64,000 nucleotides of DNA. Source: an uncultured Lachnospiraceae bacterium (GTDB lineage: Bacteria; Bacillota; Clostridia; Lachnospirales; Lachnospiraceae). Under the pieces are notes generated by a model. That model did not search any database and was not told where the DNA came from. It was given only the letters and a program-made list of their open reading frames with translations. How positions within the stretch are numbered: the stretch's first letter is position 1; each line of letters begins with the position of its first letter. Positions 53,201-61,179 of the stretch are shown here, piece after piece. The stretch lies in contig CAJTXA010000007.1 of NCBI GenBank assembly GCA_910579865.1, positions 62,001 through 126,000 of the forward strand. Reading direction: 5' to 3'. A program made the position numbers and the translations under genes.

Positions 53201-54512
53201 TTTTGATTTTGATACATTTCATATCTTGCCCGCCAATATCAAGAATACAGTCTACTTCTGGCTCAAAAAAGGCAGCGGCATAGTAATGAGAAACAGTTTC
53301 TACTTCTCCTTCATCCAGCATAAATGCTGCTTTTATCAGTGCCTCACCATATCCAGTAGAACAGGAATAAACAATAGAAGCACTAGAAGGCAATTGTTCA
53401 TATATTTGTTTAATTGCTGTAATTGCTGTATTTAATGGATTACCATTATTACTGCTATAAAAAGAATAAAGAAGCGAACCATCTTCTCCTACCAGAGCAA
53501 CTTTGGTAGTAGTAGAACCTGCGTCAATTCCTAAAAAACAATCACCTTCATAGGTGGATAGATTGCCTGTAGTGACATAGTGTTCACTGTGACGTTCAAA
53601 AAAACTTTGATAATCTGCTTCATCTCGAAAGAGTGGTTCCAATCGTTTAATTTCAAATTGTATTTGGATTCCATTAGATAACTGTTCTATCATTTGAACA
53701 ATTGAAATCATATGCTGTGGATCGGAATTCATAGCGGCACCAATTGCGGCAAATAGATGTGAGTGATCCGGATCAATAATATGCTCTTTTGTCAGATTTA
53801 AAGTACGAATAAATGCAGCTTTTAACTCTGTTAAAAAGTGAAGAGGGCCTCCTAAAAATGCTACATTTCCACGGATTGGTTTTCCACATGCCAATCCGCT
53901 AATTGTTTGGTTGACAACTGCCTGAAAAATAGAAGCAGCTAAATCTTCTTTTTTGGCGCCTTCATTAATTAAAGGTTGAATATCTGATTTTGCAAATACA
54001 CCACAACGGGCAGCAATTGGGTAGATTGCATGATAGCTTTTGGCATATTCATTAAGGCCAGCAGCATCGGTTTGAAGCAAAGATGCCATCTGATCAATAA
54101 AAGAACCAGTACCTCCTGCACAGATGCCATTCATACGTTGATCAATGCCATTTGTAAAATAGATAATTTTTGCATCTTCCCCTCCTAGTTCAATTGCTAC
54201 ATCTGTATGAGGAGCATAATCTTGCAAAGAGGTGGATACAGCGACTACTTCTTGAACAAATGGAATATTTAGGTGTTTTGACAGTGCTAAACCACCAGAA
54301 CCTGTAATAACAGGAGAGAGTGTAACATCTCCTATTACAGAACGGCCTCTTTGAATGAGTAAGGATACTGTTTCTTGGATATTCGCATAGTGACGTTCAT
54401 AGTCGGAAAATTTTAGTTGGTTTTTATCGTCTAATATAGCAATTTTTACCGTAGTAGAACCTATATCAATTCCTAGACGGTAGTTTGATATGTTTAATTG
54501 TTCTGTATTCAT
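50253..54512 (-). CDS. Giant acyl-CoA dehydratase activase-related protein
   Basis: About 1419 residues. Two ASKHA ATPase modules of the BadF/HgdC type occur in tandem (GIDIGSTTVKIA near residue 10 and GIDAGSTTTKVAL near 325; GEDAKIIYF and GGQDMKCIKI, each followed by a Cys-Gly motif). A zinc/FeS-rich linker (CKGCTNSC) leads to a DUF2229 / HgdB-like reductase part with further Cys motifs (ESECYPAKLAHGH, NDACYPSLI, QTGGGCRASNY, QPFGCLPNHVV). The fold implies ATP-driven electron transfer to a difficult substrate, as in 2-hydroxyacyl-CoA dehydratase systems. The partner dehydratase is not in the window. The physiological role in Clostridia is unsettled. Start ATG 54512 is proposed because a leader ORF ends there (see 54509-54565). 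Confidence 0.9.
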   Translation of the reverse strand: MNTEQLNISNYRLGIDIGSTTVKIAILDDKNQLKFSDYERHYANIQETVSLLIQRGRSVIGDVTLSPVITGSGGLALSKHLNIPFVQEVVAVSTSLQDYAPHTDVAIELGGEDAKIIYFTNGIDQRMNGICAGGTGSFIDQMASLLQTDAAGLNEYAKSYHAIYPIAARCGVFAKSDIQPLINEGAKKEDLAASIFQAVVNQTISGLACGKPIRGNVAFLGGPLHFLTELKAAFIRTLNLTKEHIIDPDHSHLFAAIGAAMNSDPQHMISIVQMIEQLSNGIQIQFEIKRLEPLFRDEADYQSFFERHSEHYVTTGNLSTYEGDCFLGIDAGSTTTKVALVGEDGSLLYSFYSSNNGNPLNTAITAIKQIYEQLPSSASIVYSCSTGYGEALIKAAFMLDEGEVETVSHYYAAAFFEPEVDCILDIGGQDMKCIKIKNKTVDSVQLNEACSSGCGSFIETFAKSLNYSVQDFAKAALFAQNPIDLGTRCTVFMNSNVKQAQKEGAEVSDISAGLAYSVIKNALFKVIKITDPKDLGEKVVVQGGTFYNDAVLRSFERISGCHAVRPDIAGIMGAFGAALIARERYQPSKETTMLTIQQINQLTISTTMTRCKGCTNSCLLTVNRFSGGRQFITGNRCERGIGKEKNKEKIPNLFEYKNKRIFCYEPLTEDIATRGIVGIPRVLNMYENYPFWAIFFKELGFRVILSPESNRKIYELGIESIPSESECYPAKLAHGHVTWLIRQGIKFIFYPCIPYERKETPDANNHYNCPIVTSYAENIKNNVEEIKTEKVCFLNPFLAMTSKEILLHQLIKEFSVSHHISEQEIKEAVDKAWSEMELVHKDIEKKGEEVLDYMEKTGHRGIVLAGRPYHIDSEIHHGIPELINSYGIAVLTEDSIAHLAEVERPLIVMDQWMYHSRLYRAANYVKTREDLDLIQLNSFGCGLDAVTTDCVNDILTKSGKIYTVLKIDEVNNLGAARIRIRSLISALRVREQKHQPRKIVTANFNRILFTKEMRKDYTILCPQMSPIHFELIEPVLNHMGYHFEVLGKTDNKSSVDIGLKYVNNDACYPSLIVVGQIMEAVLSGKYDLSKTAIVISQTGGGCRASNYIGFIRRALEKAGYPEIPVISLNLNKLESNPGFNFTVPMLIKAVQAMVYGDLFMRVLYRMRPYEKEPGAANRLHRKWVERCIHSLVKKGVNLGEFKRNIKGIIHDFDTLPITDEKKPRVGIVGEILVKFLPDANNHLVDLLEAEGAEAVMPDLLDFFLYCFYNANFKAEHLGAKNSTARLCNMGISAIEFFRKTAREELKKSTHFTQQANIQELAKYAEPIVSLGNQTGEGWFLTGEMLELIHSGVNNIVCTQPFGCLPNHVVGKGVIKELRHQYPLSNIIAVDYDPGASEVNQLNRIKLMLATAQKNLKAEL

Positions 54513-54565
54513 AAAACATAATAGGCACAAAAACACACTGCTTTTAGGCGTGAGAGAAGTGCCAT
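54509..54565 (-). CDS. Leader ORF (18 codons) overlapping the activase start
   Basis: On the minus strand AAGGAG is followed by an ATG at 54565 opening a frame of 18 residues (MALLSRLKAVCFCAYYVL). It ends at TGA 54511-54509, overlapping the ATG 54512 of the giant protein as ATGA. The giant gene has no good ribosome site of its own, so translational coupling from this leader is the likely way it starts. The peptide is basic, Cys-containing and hydrophobic. It could alternatively be a chance reading. Confidence 0.5.
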   Translation of the reverse strand: MALLSRLKAVCFCAYYVL

Positions 54566-54603
54566 TCTCCTTTCTTTCTTGACAAAGTTTCCAATGACAA
54601 CAA

Positions 54604-54647
54604 AGGATAGCCTTGTTGTAAAGAGTGCTGTCAAGTCACTCTATCCT
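54604..54647 (-). promoter_or_regulatory. Structured leader upstream of the activase gene
   Basis: AGGATAG (54604-54610) pairs with CTATCCT (54641-54647), enclosing a second pairing AGAGTG/CACTCT. The rest of 54566-54914 holds a small hairpin AGACTG/CAGTCT (54678-54698) with a T-run on the plus strand, and A/T-rich sequence without a clear gene. The structure lies in the leader of the minus-strand gene and may regulate it. Confidence 0.4.
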
Positions 54648-54914
54648 AGTATTTTAAATAGTAATATCAAGATAAATAGACTGATTTTTAGACAGTCTTT
54701 TTGATTTTAATAAAATTCAACTTATTATAATGCATTAAGAAACAAAATTCAACATTCGAAAAATTAAAATAGTATAAAAATGTCGAAAAGGACGAACTAT
54801 AACAGTGTTTTTTTAGGGCACCAAATTTAGGAAAAGACTGTTTTGGAAGATTGAGAAACTATTTTTTGAAGCAGGAATATACTATACTATATGAAGTATA
54901 GAAAGGAAAAAGTC

Positions 54915-55244
54915 ATGAGAGATTACGAATATTCGGATAGAGGAAACTTTGACAGTTGTTATGGACTGTATCATGTGATAGAGCGAGGAGACACTTTATA
55001 TCAACTTGGAAGAAGGTATCGAGTAGGTGTTTCGGATATTATAAAGGCAAATCCTTATGTAGATGTTTATAATTTGCAAATTGGGGAAACACTTTGTATA
55101 CCAGCTGTTTCACCAGTGGAATTGGAAGTGGAAAGTGTGAAAAAGGAACGTCATTTTTCAGAAAATGAACCAGTTAAAGATGTATTGAAAAAAGCTGGAG
55201 TTTCTATGGCAGAGTTTGTCCAATGGCTGAATTATAAAAATTAG
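54915..55244 (+). CDS. LysM-domain protein
   Basis: About 109 residues without signal peptide. One LysM module near residues 19-62 (YHVIERGDTLYQLGRRYRVGVSDIIKANPYVDVYNLQIGETLCIP) binds peptidoglycan-like glycans. The C-terminal ~45 residues are charged. Small LysM proteins without signal peptides occur in spore coats and cortex-associated complexes, which suits a sporulating host but is not proven. AAGGA fixes ATG 54915. The next gene's ribosome site overlaps its stop. Confidence 0.88.
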   Translation: MRDYEYSDRGNFDSCYGLYHVIERGDTLYQLGRRYRVGVSDIIKANPYVDVYNLQIGETLCIPAVSPVELEVESVKKERHFSENEPVKDVLKKAGVSMAEFVQWLNYKN

Positions 55245-55253
55245 GAGAAAATT

Positions 55254-56240
55254 TTGGGCAGAAATGCAATTGACAAAAAGTGGTGGTATCTTTATAATGA
55301 ACACATTATAGATAAAAAAATGGATAAAATAGGAAAGCATATTCCCGAATGGCATCGGACTGTTCGGGAGTCTCTTAGGGTGGATAGTGTTGCGCAATTA
55401 CGGAAAGAGGGGTTCTATATGAAGTGGATGAATAAACTAGAACGAAAATTTGGAAAGTACGCAATTCAAAATCTGATGACTTATATTATTGGATTGTATT
55501 GTCTTGGATTTGTAATTAATATGGTGAATCCTATGATTTATTATCAGTATTTGGCATTAGATGCAAGTCAGATTTTTCGTGGACAGGTTTGGAGGCTTGT
55601 AACTTTTATTATACAACCGCCAAGCAACAATATTTTATTTGTGATATTGTCCCTTTATCTTTATTATATGATAGGAACAAATCTAGAACGTACATGGGGA
55701 GCATTTCGATTTAATCTCTATTTTTTTGCTGGAATGTTAGGGCATATAGTGGCTGCACTTTTGATCTATCTTATTTCAGGACGAGTTTACCGGCTTACTA
55801 CCATGTATTTGAATTTTTCCTTGTTTTTTGCCTTTGGTATGACTTATCCAGATATGCAGTTTTTAGTTTATTTTATTATACCAGTAAAAGTAAAATATCT
55901 TGCTTATATTGATGGAGCATTTTTTCTTATTCAAGCTGTATTTTCCGTGATTTATGGAGATTATGCAACAGTAGTAGCGATTGTCGTTTCTATGTTGAAT
56001 GTGGTGTGGTTTTTCTTTGCAACACGAAATTTAAGACGATTGGATCCACGAGAAATCCATAGAAGACATACTTATAAACAACAAGTGCGTCAGCCAAGAG
56101 GAGTGACCAAACATAAATGTGCAATTTGTGGTCGGACAGAGTTAGATGGAGAAGATTTAGAGTTTCGTTTTTGTTCAAAGTGCAATGGAAATTATGAATA
56201 TTGTCAGGAGCATTTGTTTACACATACTCATGTAAAGTAG
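55254..56240 (+). CDS. Rhomboid-like membrane protein with C-terminal zinc ribbon
   Basis: Six or so helices from about residue 75 on, with rhomboid-like features such as LYLYYMIGTNLERTWGAFRFNLYFFAGMLGHI. The catalytic GxSG serine motif is missing, so it is likely an inactive rhomboid relative. The last ~50 residues carry a zinc ribbon (CAICG...FCSKCNGNYEYCQEH). TTG 55254 has AGGAG six bases upstream and the frame is open for 55 codons. ATG 55419 (MKWMNKLERKFGKYAIQNL) with GAGG upstream gives the core protein alone. I list the longer form but the shorter start is equally possible. Function unknown. Confidence 0.75.
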   Translation: MGRNAIDKKWWYLYNEHIIDKKMDKIGKHIPEWHRTVRESLRVDSVAQLRKEGFYMKWMNKLERKFGKYAIQNLMTYIIGLYCLGFVINMVNPMIYYQYLALDASQIFRGQVWRLVTFIIQPPSNNILFVILSLYLYYMIGTNLERTWGAFRFNLYFFAGMLGHIVAALLIYLISGRVYRLTTMYLNFSLFFAFGMTYPDMQFLVYFIIPVKVKYLAYIDGAFFLIQAVFSVIYGDYATVVAIVVSMLNVVWFFFATRNLRRLDPREIHRRHTYKQQVRQPRGVTKHKCAICGRTELDGEDLEFRFCSKCNGNYEYCQEHLFTHTHVK

Positions 56241-56272
56241 ATAGAATAAATTTCAAAAAAGGAGATGGAGAA

Positions 56273-57700
56273 ATGAAAAAAACAAAAATTATTTGTACAA
56301 TGGGACCTAAGACAAATGATCGTGAGATTTTAAAAGAACTAATGTTAAATGGCATGGATATTGCCCGATTTAATTTTTCGCATGGAGATTGCAATGAACA
56401 GATGGAACGGATTAATCTGGTAAAAAGTGTACGAGAAGAATTAAATCTGCCAATAGCAATGCTTTTGGATACAAAGGGCCCAGAGATTCGTACTGGCCTA
56501 TTAAAAAATGAGCAGAAGGTAGTATTGTCAGAAGGAAATGATTATATTTTGACAACAAGAGATGTAATTGGAGATGAGAAAATTGGTCATATTACTTATC
56601 CCGGATTGCCACAGGATGTTCAGATTGGAAATCGAATTTTAATTGATGATGGATTAATTGAATTGGAAGTGACTCATTTAACAGATACCGATATTACTTG
56701 TCATGTTATTAATGGTGGGGAACTTGGTATGAGAAAAGGAGTAAATGTTCCAAATGTAAAAGTGAATCTTCCTTCTATTACAGAAAAGGACAAGGCGGAT
56801 ATTTTATTTGGTGTAGAACAGGGATTTGATTTTATTGCTGCTTCTTTTGTTCGTAATGCAGATTGTGTAAGAGAAATCAAGAATTTATTAAATGAACATG
56901 GGGTTTATATTCCTGTTATTTCCAAAATCGAAAATGCAGAAGGTGTGGAAAATATTGACGAAATTATTAAAGAATCCGATGGAATTATGGTAGCACGTGG
57001 AGATCTTGGAGTGGAGATTCCACCAGAAGAAGTACCTCATATTCAAAAATTAATTATTCAAAAATGTAATGATAGTTTTAAGCCAGTTATTACAGCAACA
57101 CAGATGTTAGATTCTATGATTCGAAATCCTCGACCAACCAGAGCAGAAGTAGCAGATGTAGCGAATGCGATTTATGATGGAACAGATGCAACCATGCTTT
57201 CTGGTGAAACAGCAATGGGAAAATATCCAGTAGAAGCAATTCGCATGATGGCACAGATTGCAGAAAATGCAGAAAAGCATTTAGACTATAAAAAGATTTT
57301 AAAGGAAAAGCAGCGGTATAGTAATGCCAGTATATCCAATGCGGTTAGCTATTCCTCTGTATCAGCAGCTGATCAGTTAAAAGCAAAAGCCATTATTACA
57401 CCTAGTTTATCTGGATTTACGACTCGACAGGTATCAAAATATAAGCCACAGGCAATTATTATTGGAGCTTCACCAGAGGAGAAAGTACTTCGAAAGATGC
57501 AACTTTATTGGGGGGTAAAACCAATTAAAACAGATAAAGAAGAAACAACAGAGGCAATTATGGAAACAGCAATGCAGCTTGCAAAAGAAAAGAAAATGGT
57601 AAATAGTGGAGATATTGTTGTAATTACTGCAGGAGTAGCAATTAATCCCGGACAAGGTGGCGGAGTTACAAATTTGATGAAAATTGAAACAATAAAGTAG
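56273..57700 (+). CDS. pyk: Pyruvate kinase
   Basis: Last step of glycolysis, PEP plus ADP to pyruvate plus ATP. TKIICTMGPKTND start, NFSHGD, LDTKGPEIRTG, then the signature ISKIENAEGVENIDEI with the catalytic Lys, MVARGDLGVEIP and MLSGETAMGKYP. 475 residues with the allosteric C-domain but no extra PEP-utiliser domain. ATG 56273 follows AAGGAGATGGAG; earlier codons would lie in the preceding gene. 32 bases after the rhomboid-like gene. Confidence 0.97.
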   Translation: MKKTKIICTMGPKTNDREILKELMLNGMDIARFNFSHGDCNEQMERINLVKSVREELNLPIAMLLDTKGPEIRTGLLKNEQKVVLSEGNDYILTTRDVIGDEKIGHITYPGLPQDVQIGNRILIDDGLIELEVTHLTDTDITCHVINGGELGMRKGVNVPNVKVNLPSITEKDKADILFGVEQGFDFIAASFVRNADCVREIKNLLNEHGVYIPVISKIENAEGVENIDEIIKESDGIMVARGDLGVEIPPEEVPHIQKLIIQKCNDSFKPVITATQMLDSMIRNPRPTRAEVADVANAIYDGTDATMLSGETAMGKYPVEAIRMMAQIAENAEKHLDYKKILKEKQRYSNASISNAVSYSSVSAADQLKAKAIITPSLSGFTTRQVSKYKPQAIIIGASPEEKVLRKMQLYWGVKPIKTDKEETTEAIMETAMQLAKEKKMVNSGDIVVITAGVAINPGQGGGVTNLMKIETIK

Positions 57701-57726
57701 TTTAAATAGAAGGATACCCCTTAATT

Positions 57727-57760
57727 TACCCCAATTTATTATAAAAAATAGATTGGGGTA
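57727..57760 (+). terminator. Terminator-like hairpin after pyk
   Basis: TACCCCAAT (57727-57735) and ATTGGGGTA (57752-57760) pair perfectly over nine bases; the following T-run is short (TTCTGT). Confidence 0.6.
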
Positions 57761-57794
57761 TTCTGTATTATTAAAAGAAAAAGGAGGAAAAAGT

Positions 57795-58577
57795 ATGCAA
57801 AATTATTCAGGGGAAGTAGGATTACAGTATCATTTACAAATTAGACCAGGGGATGTAGGACGTTATGTGATTTTACCTGGTGATCCAAAGAGATGTGCAA
57901 AGATAGCAGAATATTTTGATCAAGCAAAGTTAGTGGCAGATAGTCGGGAATATATGACTTATACTGGATATTTAGATGGAGAAAAGGTAAGTGTAACATC
58001 TACTGGGATTGGTGGTCCGTCTGCCTCGATTGCTTTAGAGGAATTGGTGCTTTGTGGTGCAGATACTTTTATCCGTGTGGGAACATGTGGAGGAATTGAA
58101 CTAGAAGTAAAGGGCGGAGATATTGTAGTTGCAACTGGTGCAGTTCGAATGGAAGGCACAAGTAAAGAGTATGCGCCGATTGAGTATCCTGCAGTAGCAG
58201 ATTTAGATGTAACAAATGCATTAGTACAAGCAAGCAAGAAGCTAGGATTCCCTTATCATGCAGGTGTTGTTCAGTGTAAAGATGCTTTTTATGGGCAGCA
58301 TGAACCAGAACGGATGCCAGTTAGTTATGAGCTTTTAAATAAGTGGGAAGCTTGGAAGAGAATGGGGTGTAAAGCTTCTGAAATGGAATCAGCAGCACTG
58401 TTTATTGTTGCAAGTTATTTAAGAGTACGCTGTGGGTCGAATTTTTTAGTAGTAGGAAATCAGGAGAGAAATGCATTAGGAATGGATAATCCTATTGTAC
58501 ATGATACAGATTCAGCAATTAAAGTAGCAGTAGAAGCAATTCGAATTTTAATAAGAGAAGAAAAAGAGAAAAAATAG
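57795..58577 (+). CDS. udp: Uridine phosphorylase-like nucleoside phosphorylase
   Basis: Cytoplasmic salvage enzyme of the NP-I family, 260 residues. It cleaves uridine (and perhaps other nucleosides) with phosphate. Motifs: VILPGDPKRC, STGIGGPSASIALEEL, RVGTCGG for phosphate, CKDAFYGQHEPERMP and EMESAALF for the ribose/base pocket. The MEP-like uridine-specific motifs support Udp. AAGGAGGAAAAAGT fixes ATG 57795. It is 11 bases ahead of the phosphoesterase-rubrerythrin gene and probably shares its transcript. Confidence 0.9.
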   Translation: MQNYSGEVGLQYHLQIRPGDVGRYVILPGDPKRCAKIAEYFDQAKLVADSREYMTYTGYLDGEKVSVTSTGIGGPSASIALEELVLCGADTFIRVGTCGGIELEVKGGDIVVATGAVRMEGTSKEYAPIEYPAVADLDVTNALVQASKKLGFPYHAGVVQCKDAFYGQHEPERMPVSYELLNKWEAWKRMGCKASEMESAALFIVASYLRVRCGSNFLVVGNQERNALGMDNPIVHDTDSAIKVAVEAIRILIREEKEKK

Positions 58578-58588
58578 AGGAGAAGACA

Positions 58589-59851
58589 ATGAGCGAAAAG
58601 AAGATGAAGAAAGTAACAAAGTCTATTATTCCTCTTACCAATGTACACTCTATTGGGGTAATTGGCGATCCAGGATGTGAGGGATTAGGAACCTATAATA
58701 TGAGGATCTATGCTGGAGCATTAGAAGAAAGCGGGAAAGATGATATCACTTTAATTGTAGGGGATTTAGTTCCAATAGGAACAAAGCATTATTATCAAAC
58801 GATACAAGAGATGACAGAAATATTAGCACAGAATGAAGTATATTCCCTTCGAGGAAATCATGATACAGGTGCATATATGGAATATTTTGGACAGAAAAAT
58901 TATGCATTGTTAGCAGAAGCGTTTGCAGTGGTTGTATTGGATAATGCAGAACGTGTTTTTGAAGAGGAGGGACTTTCACTTTTGTCGAATATTCTTTCAC
59001 GAGAGGATGTAAAACAAGTAATCATTGCATTTCATATTCCTGTTCCAAATCATTTTATTTTAAATTGTGTTTCAGAAGAAGAATTTTCTCGTTTACAAAA
59101 GGCTTATCAGCCGTGGAAAGAAAAAGTAAAATACTTGCTTTGCGGTCATGTTCATTCTCGGTTTATTGACATGGTAGATGAAATCCCTCTTATCTGTACA
59201 GGAGGAGGCGGTGCTATGATTGAGGATGTATCAAAGGAGATTCGGGCTTGTGATGTAGAGCACCATGTTGTACATTTTTATGAGAAGGATGGGAAGCTAA
59301 GTTATCAAGTTTCGGATCTTTCGGAAGATTGCTATAGTAGAGAAAGTGAAGATAAGATTTTAAATCAGAAATTACAGGAAACGGTACAGGGAGAATTATT
59401 TGCTCATTTTAAGTATTTAATGTTTGCAGATCGGGCAAAACGAAGAGGGATGGATCGGATTTCGAATCTGTTTCATGCTTTGGCAGCTTCTGAATATTAT
59501 CATGCACGAAACTTTTATTCTGTTTTAGAACGCCCTGCTTCTTTTTTAGAATCAGTAGAAACTTATGTGCCAGGAGAAAAATTTGAATATGAGTATCTTT
59601 ATCAAATTATAATAGAATATGCAAAAAAACAACAAGAGCCACTTGCAGAACAGGCTTATAGTAAAGCAGCAGCAGCGGAACAAGTACATGCAAATCTTTT
59701 AGAGGAAGCTGTTGATATGGAAACGTTTGCAAAGGAGAAAATTTATGTTTGTCCAATTTGCGGATATGTGATGACAGAAGAGACCGTTTCGGAACGATGC
59801 ATTGTATGTGGAGGGCCAAAGCGTCAGTATGAAATATTTGAGGGAAAATAG
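58589..59851 (+). CDS. Metallophosphoesterase fused to rubrerythrin
   Basis: 420 residues with three parts. Residues about 20-245 form a calcineurin-like phosphoesterase (GVIGDPG, LIVGDLVPIG, LRGNHDTG, AFHIPVP, LCGHVHSR). Residues about 262-380 are a rubrerythrin-type diiron bundle: LQETVQGELFAHFKYLMFADRA, SEYYHARNF and AAEQVHANLL supply two ExxH motifs. The last ~35 residues are a rubredoxin-like iron/zinc site (YVCPICGY...CIVCGG). Rubrerythrins remove peroxide; the phosphoesterase substrate is unknown. Such a fusion suggests a redox-controlled phosphohydrolase. GAGGAG precedes ATG. Confidence 0.85.
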   Translation: MSEKKMKKVTKSIIPLTNVHSIGVIGDPGCEGLGTYNMRIYAGALEESGKDDITLIVGDLVPIGTKHYYQTIQEMTEILAQNEVYSLRGNHDTGAYMEYFGQKNYALLAEAFAVVVLDNAERVFEEEGLSLLSNILSREDVKQVIIAFHIPVPNHFILNCVSEEEFSRLQKAYQPWKEKVKYLLCGHVHSRFIDMVDEIPLICTGGGGAMIEDVSKEIRACDVEHHVVHFYEKDGKLSYQVSDLSEDCYSRESEDKILNQKLQETVQGELFAHFKYLMFADRAKRRGMDRISNLFHALAASEYYHARNFYSVLERPASFLESVETYVPGEKFEYEYLYQIIIEYAKKQQEPLAEQAYSKAAAAEQVHANLLEEAVDMETFAKEKIYVCPICGYVMTEETVSERCIVCGGPKRQYEIFEGK

Positions 59852-59888
59852 AATATAAGAAAATAGGGTATCAAAAGAGGAGAGGAAG

Positions 59889-60518
59889 ATGTTAGTAGAG
59901 AAACGAAATATTCAAGGGATTCCAGCTATTTTATGGGGAAGTGAAAGTAAGAAGTGGATTCTTGCGGTACATGGAAGCCATTCCTCTAAGATAGATGACT
60001 GCATTTGGATTTTGGCAGAAGAGGCTATTTTATGTGGATATCAGGTTTTAAGCTTTGATTTGCCAAAACATGGAGAACGAGTATATGAAGAAAAGCCTTG
60101 TTTGGTACAACAATGTATAGAAGAATTAATAATAATCTTAAATTATGTAAAACAACAAGAAAAAGAGGTTTCTTTATTTGGTTGTAGTATGGGAGCCTAT
60201 GTTAGTTTATTGGCATATCGGGACGAAAGGATAGATAGGACATGGTTGCTATCTCCAGTTGTCGATATGGCACATGTAATTCAAACGATTATGGGAGAAA
60301 TTGGTGTGACAGAAGAACAACTTGAGATAGAAGAGGAGATTGACAATCCAATAGAACCACTTTCTTGGGAGTATTATAGTTATGTAAAAGAACATCCAGT
60401 GATAAAATGGCAGAGTCCTACTTCAATTTTACGTGGAGAGCATTGGTTTCATACACCAAAGCAATTAGAATATTATCGAAAATGGTTACAAAAGGAACTA
60501 CAAGAAGAGAAAGGGTAA
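59889..60518 (+). CDS. Alpha/beta hydrolase, probably missing an internal segment
   Basis: 209 residues. VHGSHSSK oxyanion region, FDLPKHGER, and nucleophile Ser in FGCSMGAYVSLLAY near residue 103. The late His is seen in GEHWFHTPKQLEYY. In related small hydrolases a strand ILYGxxD and about 30 more residues stand between SPT(S/A)I and the EHWFHT motif. Here SPTSILRGEHWFHT joins them directly, so the acid residue region appears to be deleted in frame. Activity is therefore doubtful. 37 bases after the fusion gene; the GNAT follows at seven bases. Confidence 0.75.
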   Translation: MLVEKRNIQGIPAILWGSESKKWILAVHGSHSSKIDDCIWILAEEAILCGYQVLSFDLPKHGERVYEEKPCLVQQCIEELIIILNYVKQQEKEVSLFGCSMGAYVSLLAYRDERIDRTWLLSPVVDMAHVIQTIMGEIGVTEEQLEIEEEIDNPIEPLSWEYYSYVKEHPVIKWQSPTSILRGEHWFHTPKQLEYYRKWLQKELQEEKG

Positions 60519-60525
60519 AATAGAA

Positions 60526-61056
60526 ATGATACAATATCAAGTACTACAAAAAGAGGAGCTGTGCCAAGAACTATTTCGAGATTTTATTCGCCATCAAGAG
60601 GTAACAAAATGCTGGAGATATGAAAAGGATCAGTGGATAATAAAGGAGGAGCCTTTTATTGATGATTGGACAGAAGCAGATTATCAAATTTTAATTTCTT
60701 GTTTAAAAAATACAGTTGATACAGGCGGTTTTGTCTATGGGGCATTTGAAAATGGCAAATTAAAAGGATTTGTATCAGTAGAAGCATTATTATTTGGTGG
60801 AGAACAAAAGTACTTAGATTTGACAAGTATTCATGTTTCTGAGGATATGCGTGGAAAGGGAATAGGAAGAGCACTTTTTCTTGTAGCAAAAAAGTGGGCA
60901 AAGGAAAAAGGAGCAAAGAAGCTCTATATATCAGCACATTCTGCTGTGGAAAGTCAGGCATTTTATAAGGCAATGGGGTGTGTAGAGGCAGCCGTATATC
61001 ATCCTAGGCATGTAGAAGAAGAACCTTATGATTGTCAGTTAGAATGTCAATTATAA
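60526..61056 (+). CDS. GNAT-family N-acetyltransferase
   Basis: 176 residues. Acetyl-CoA binding motif MRGKGIGRALF (near residue 108), ISAHSAVESQAFYKAMGC as the C-terminal GNAT signature, and beta-strand LTSIHVSEDM. The substrate is unknown; an antibiotic, amino acid or polyamine acetyltransferase are all possible. It starts seven bases after the hydrolase and ends the operon that begins with udp. Confidence 0.88.
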   Translation: MIQYQVLQKEELCQELFRDFIRHQEVTKCWRYEKDQWIIKEEPFIDDWTEADYQILISCLKNTVDTGGFVYGAFENGKLKGFVSVEALLFGGEQKYLDLTSIHVSEDMRGKGIGRALFLVAKKWAKEKGAKKLYISAHSAVESQAFYKAMGCVEAAVYHPRHVEEEPYDCQLECQL

Positions 61057-61083
61057 AAATGTAGAAAATAGATAATGTAGTTG

Positions 61084-61140
61084 AAATCACCTTTTTGTTT
61101 ATAATAAAGATATCTGTTATTATAGACAAAAAGGTGATTT
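61084..61140. terminator. Long bidirectional terminator
   Basis: Arms 61084-61107 and 61117-61140 pair over 24 bases with one G-U around a nine-base loop. It sits between two converging genes and has A/T runs on both sides, so it can serve both. Confidence 0.9.
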
Positions 61141-61179
61141 TATACAAAGAAAGCGAATAATGATAAGTTTATTAGAGCT

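Noticed and set aside
54678..54702. Plus-strand terminator-like hairpin upstream of the LysM gene
   Set aside because: No plus-strand gene precedes it; it lies in the leader region of the minus-strand activase gene. I left it as a remark only.
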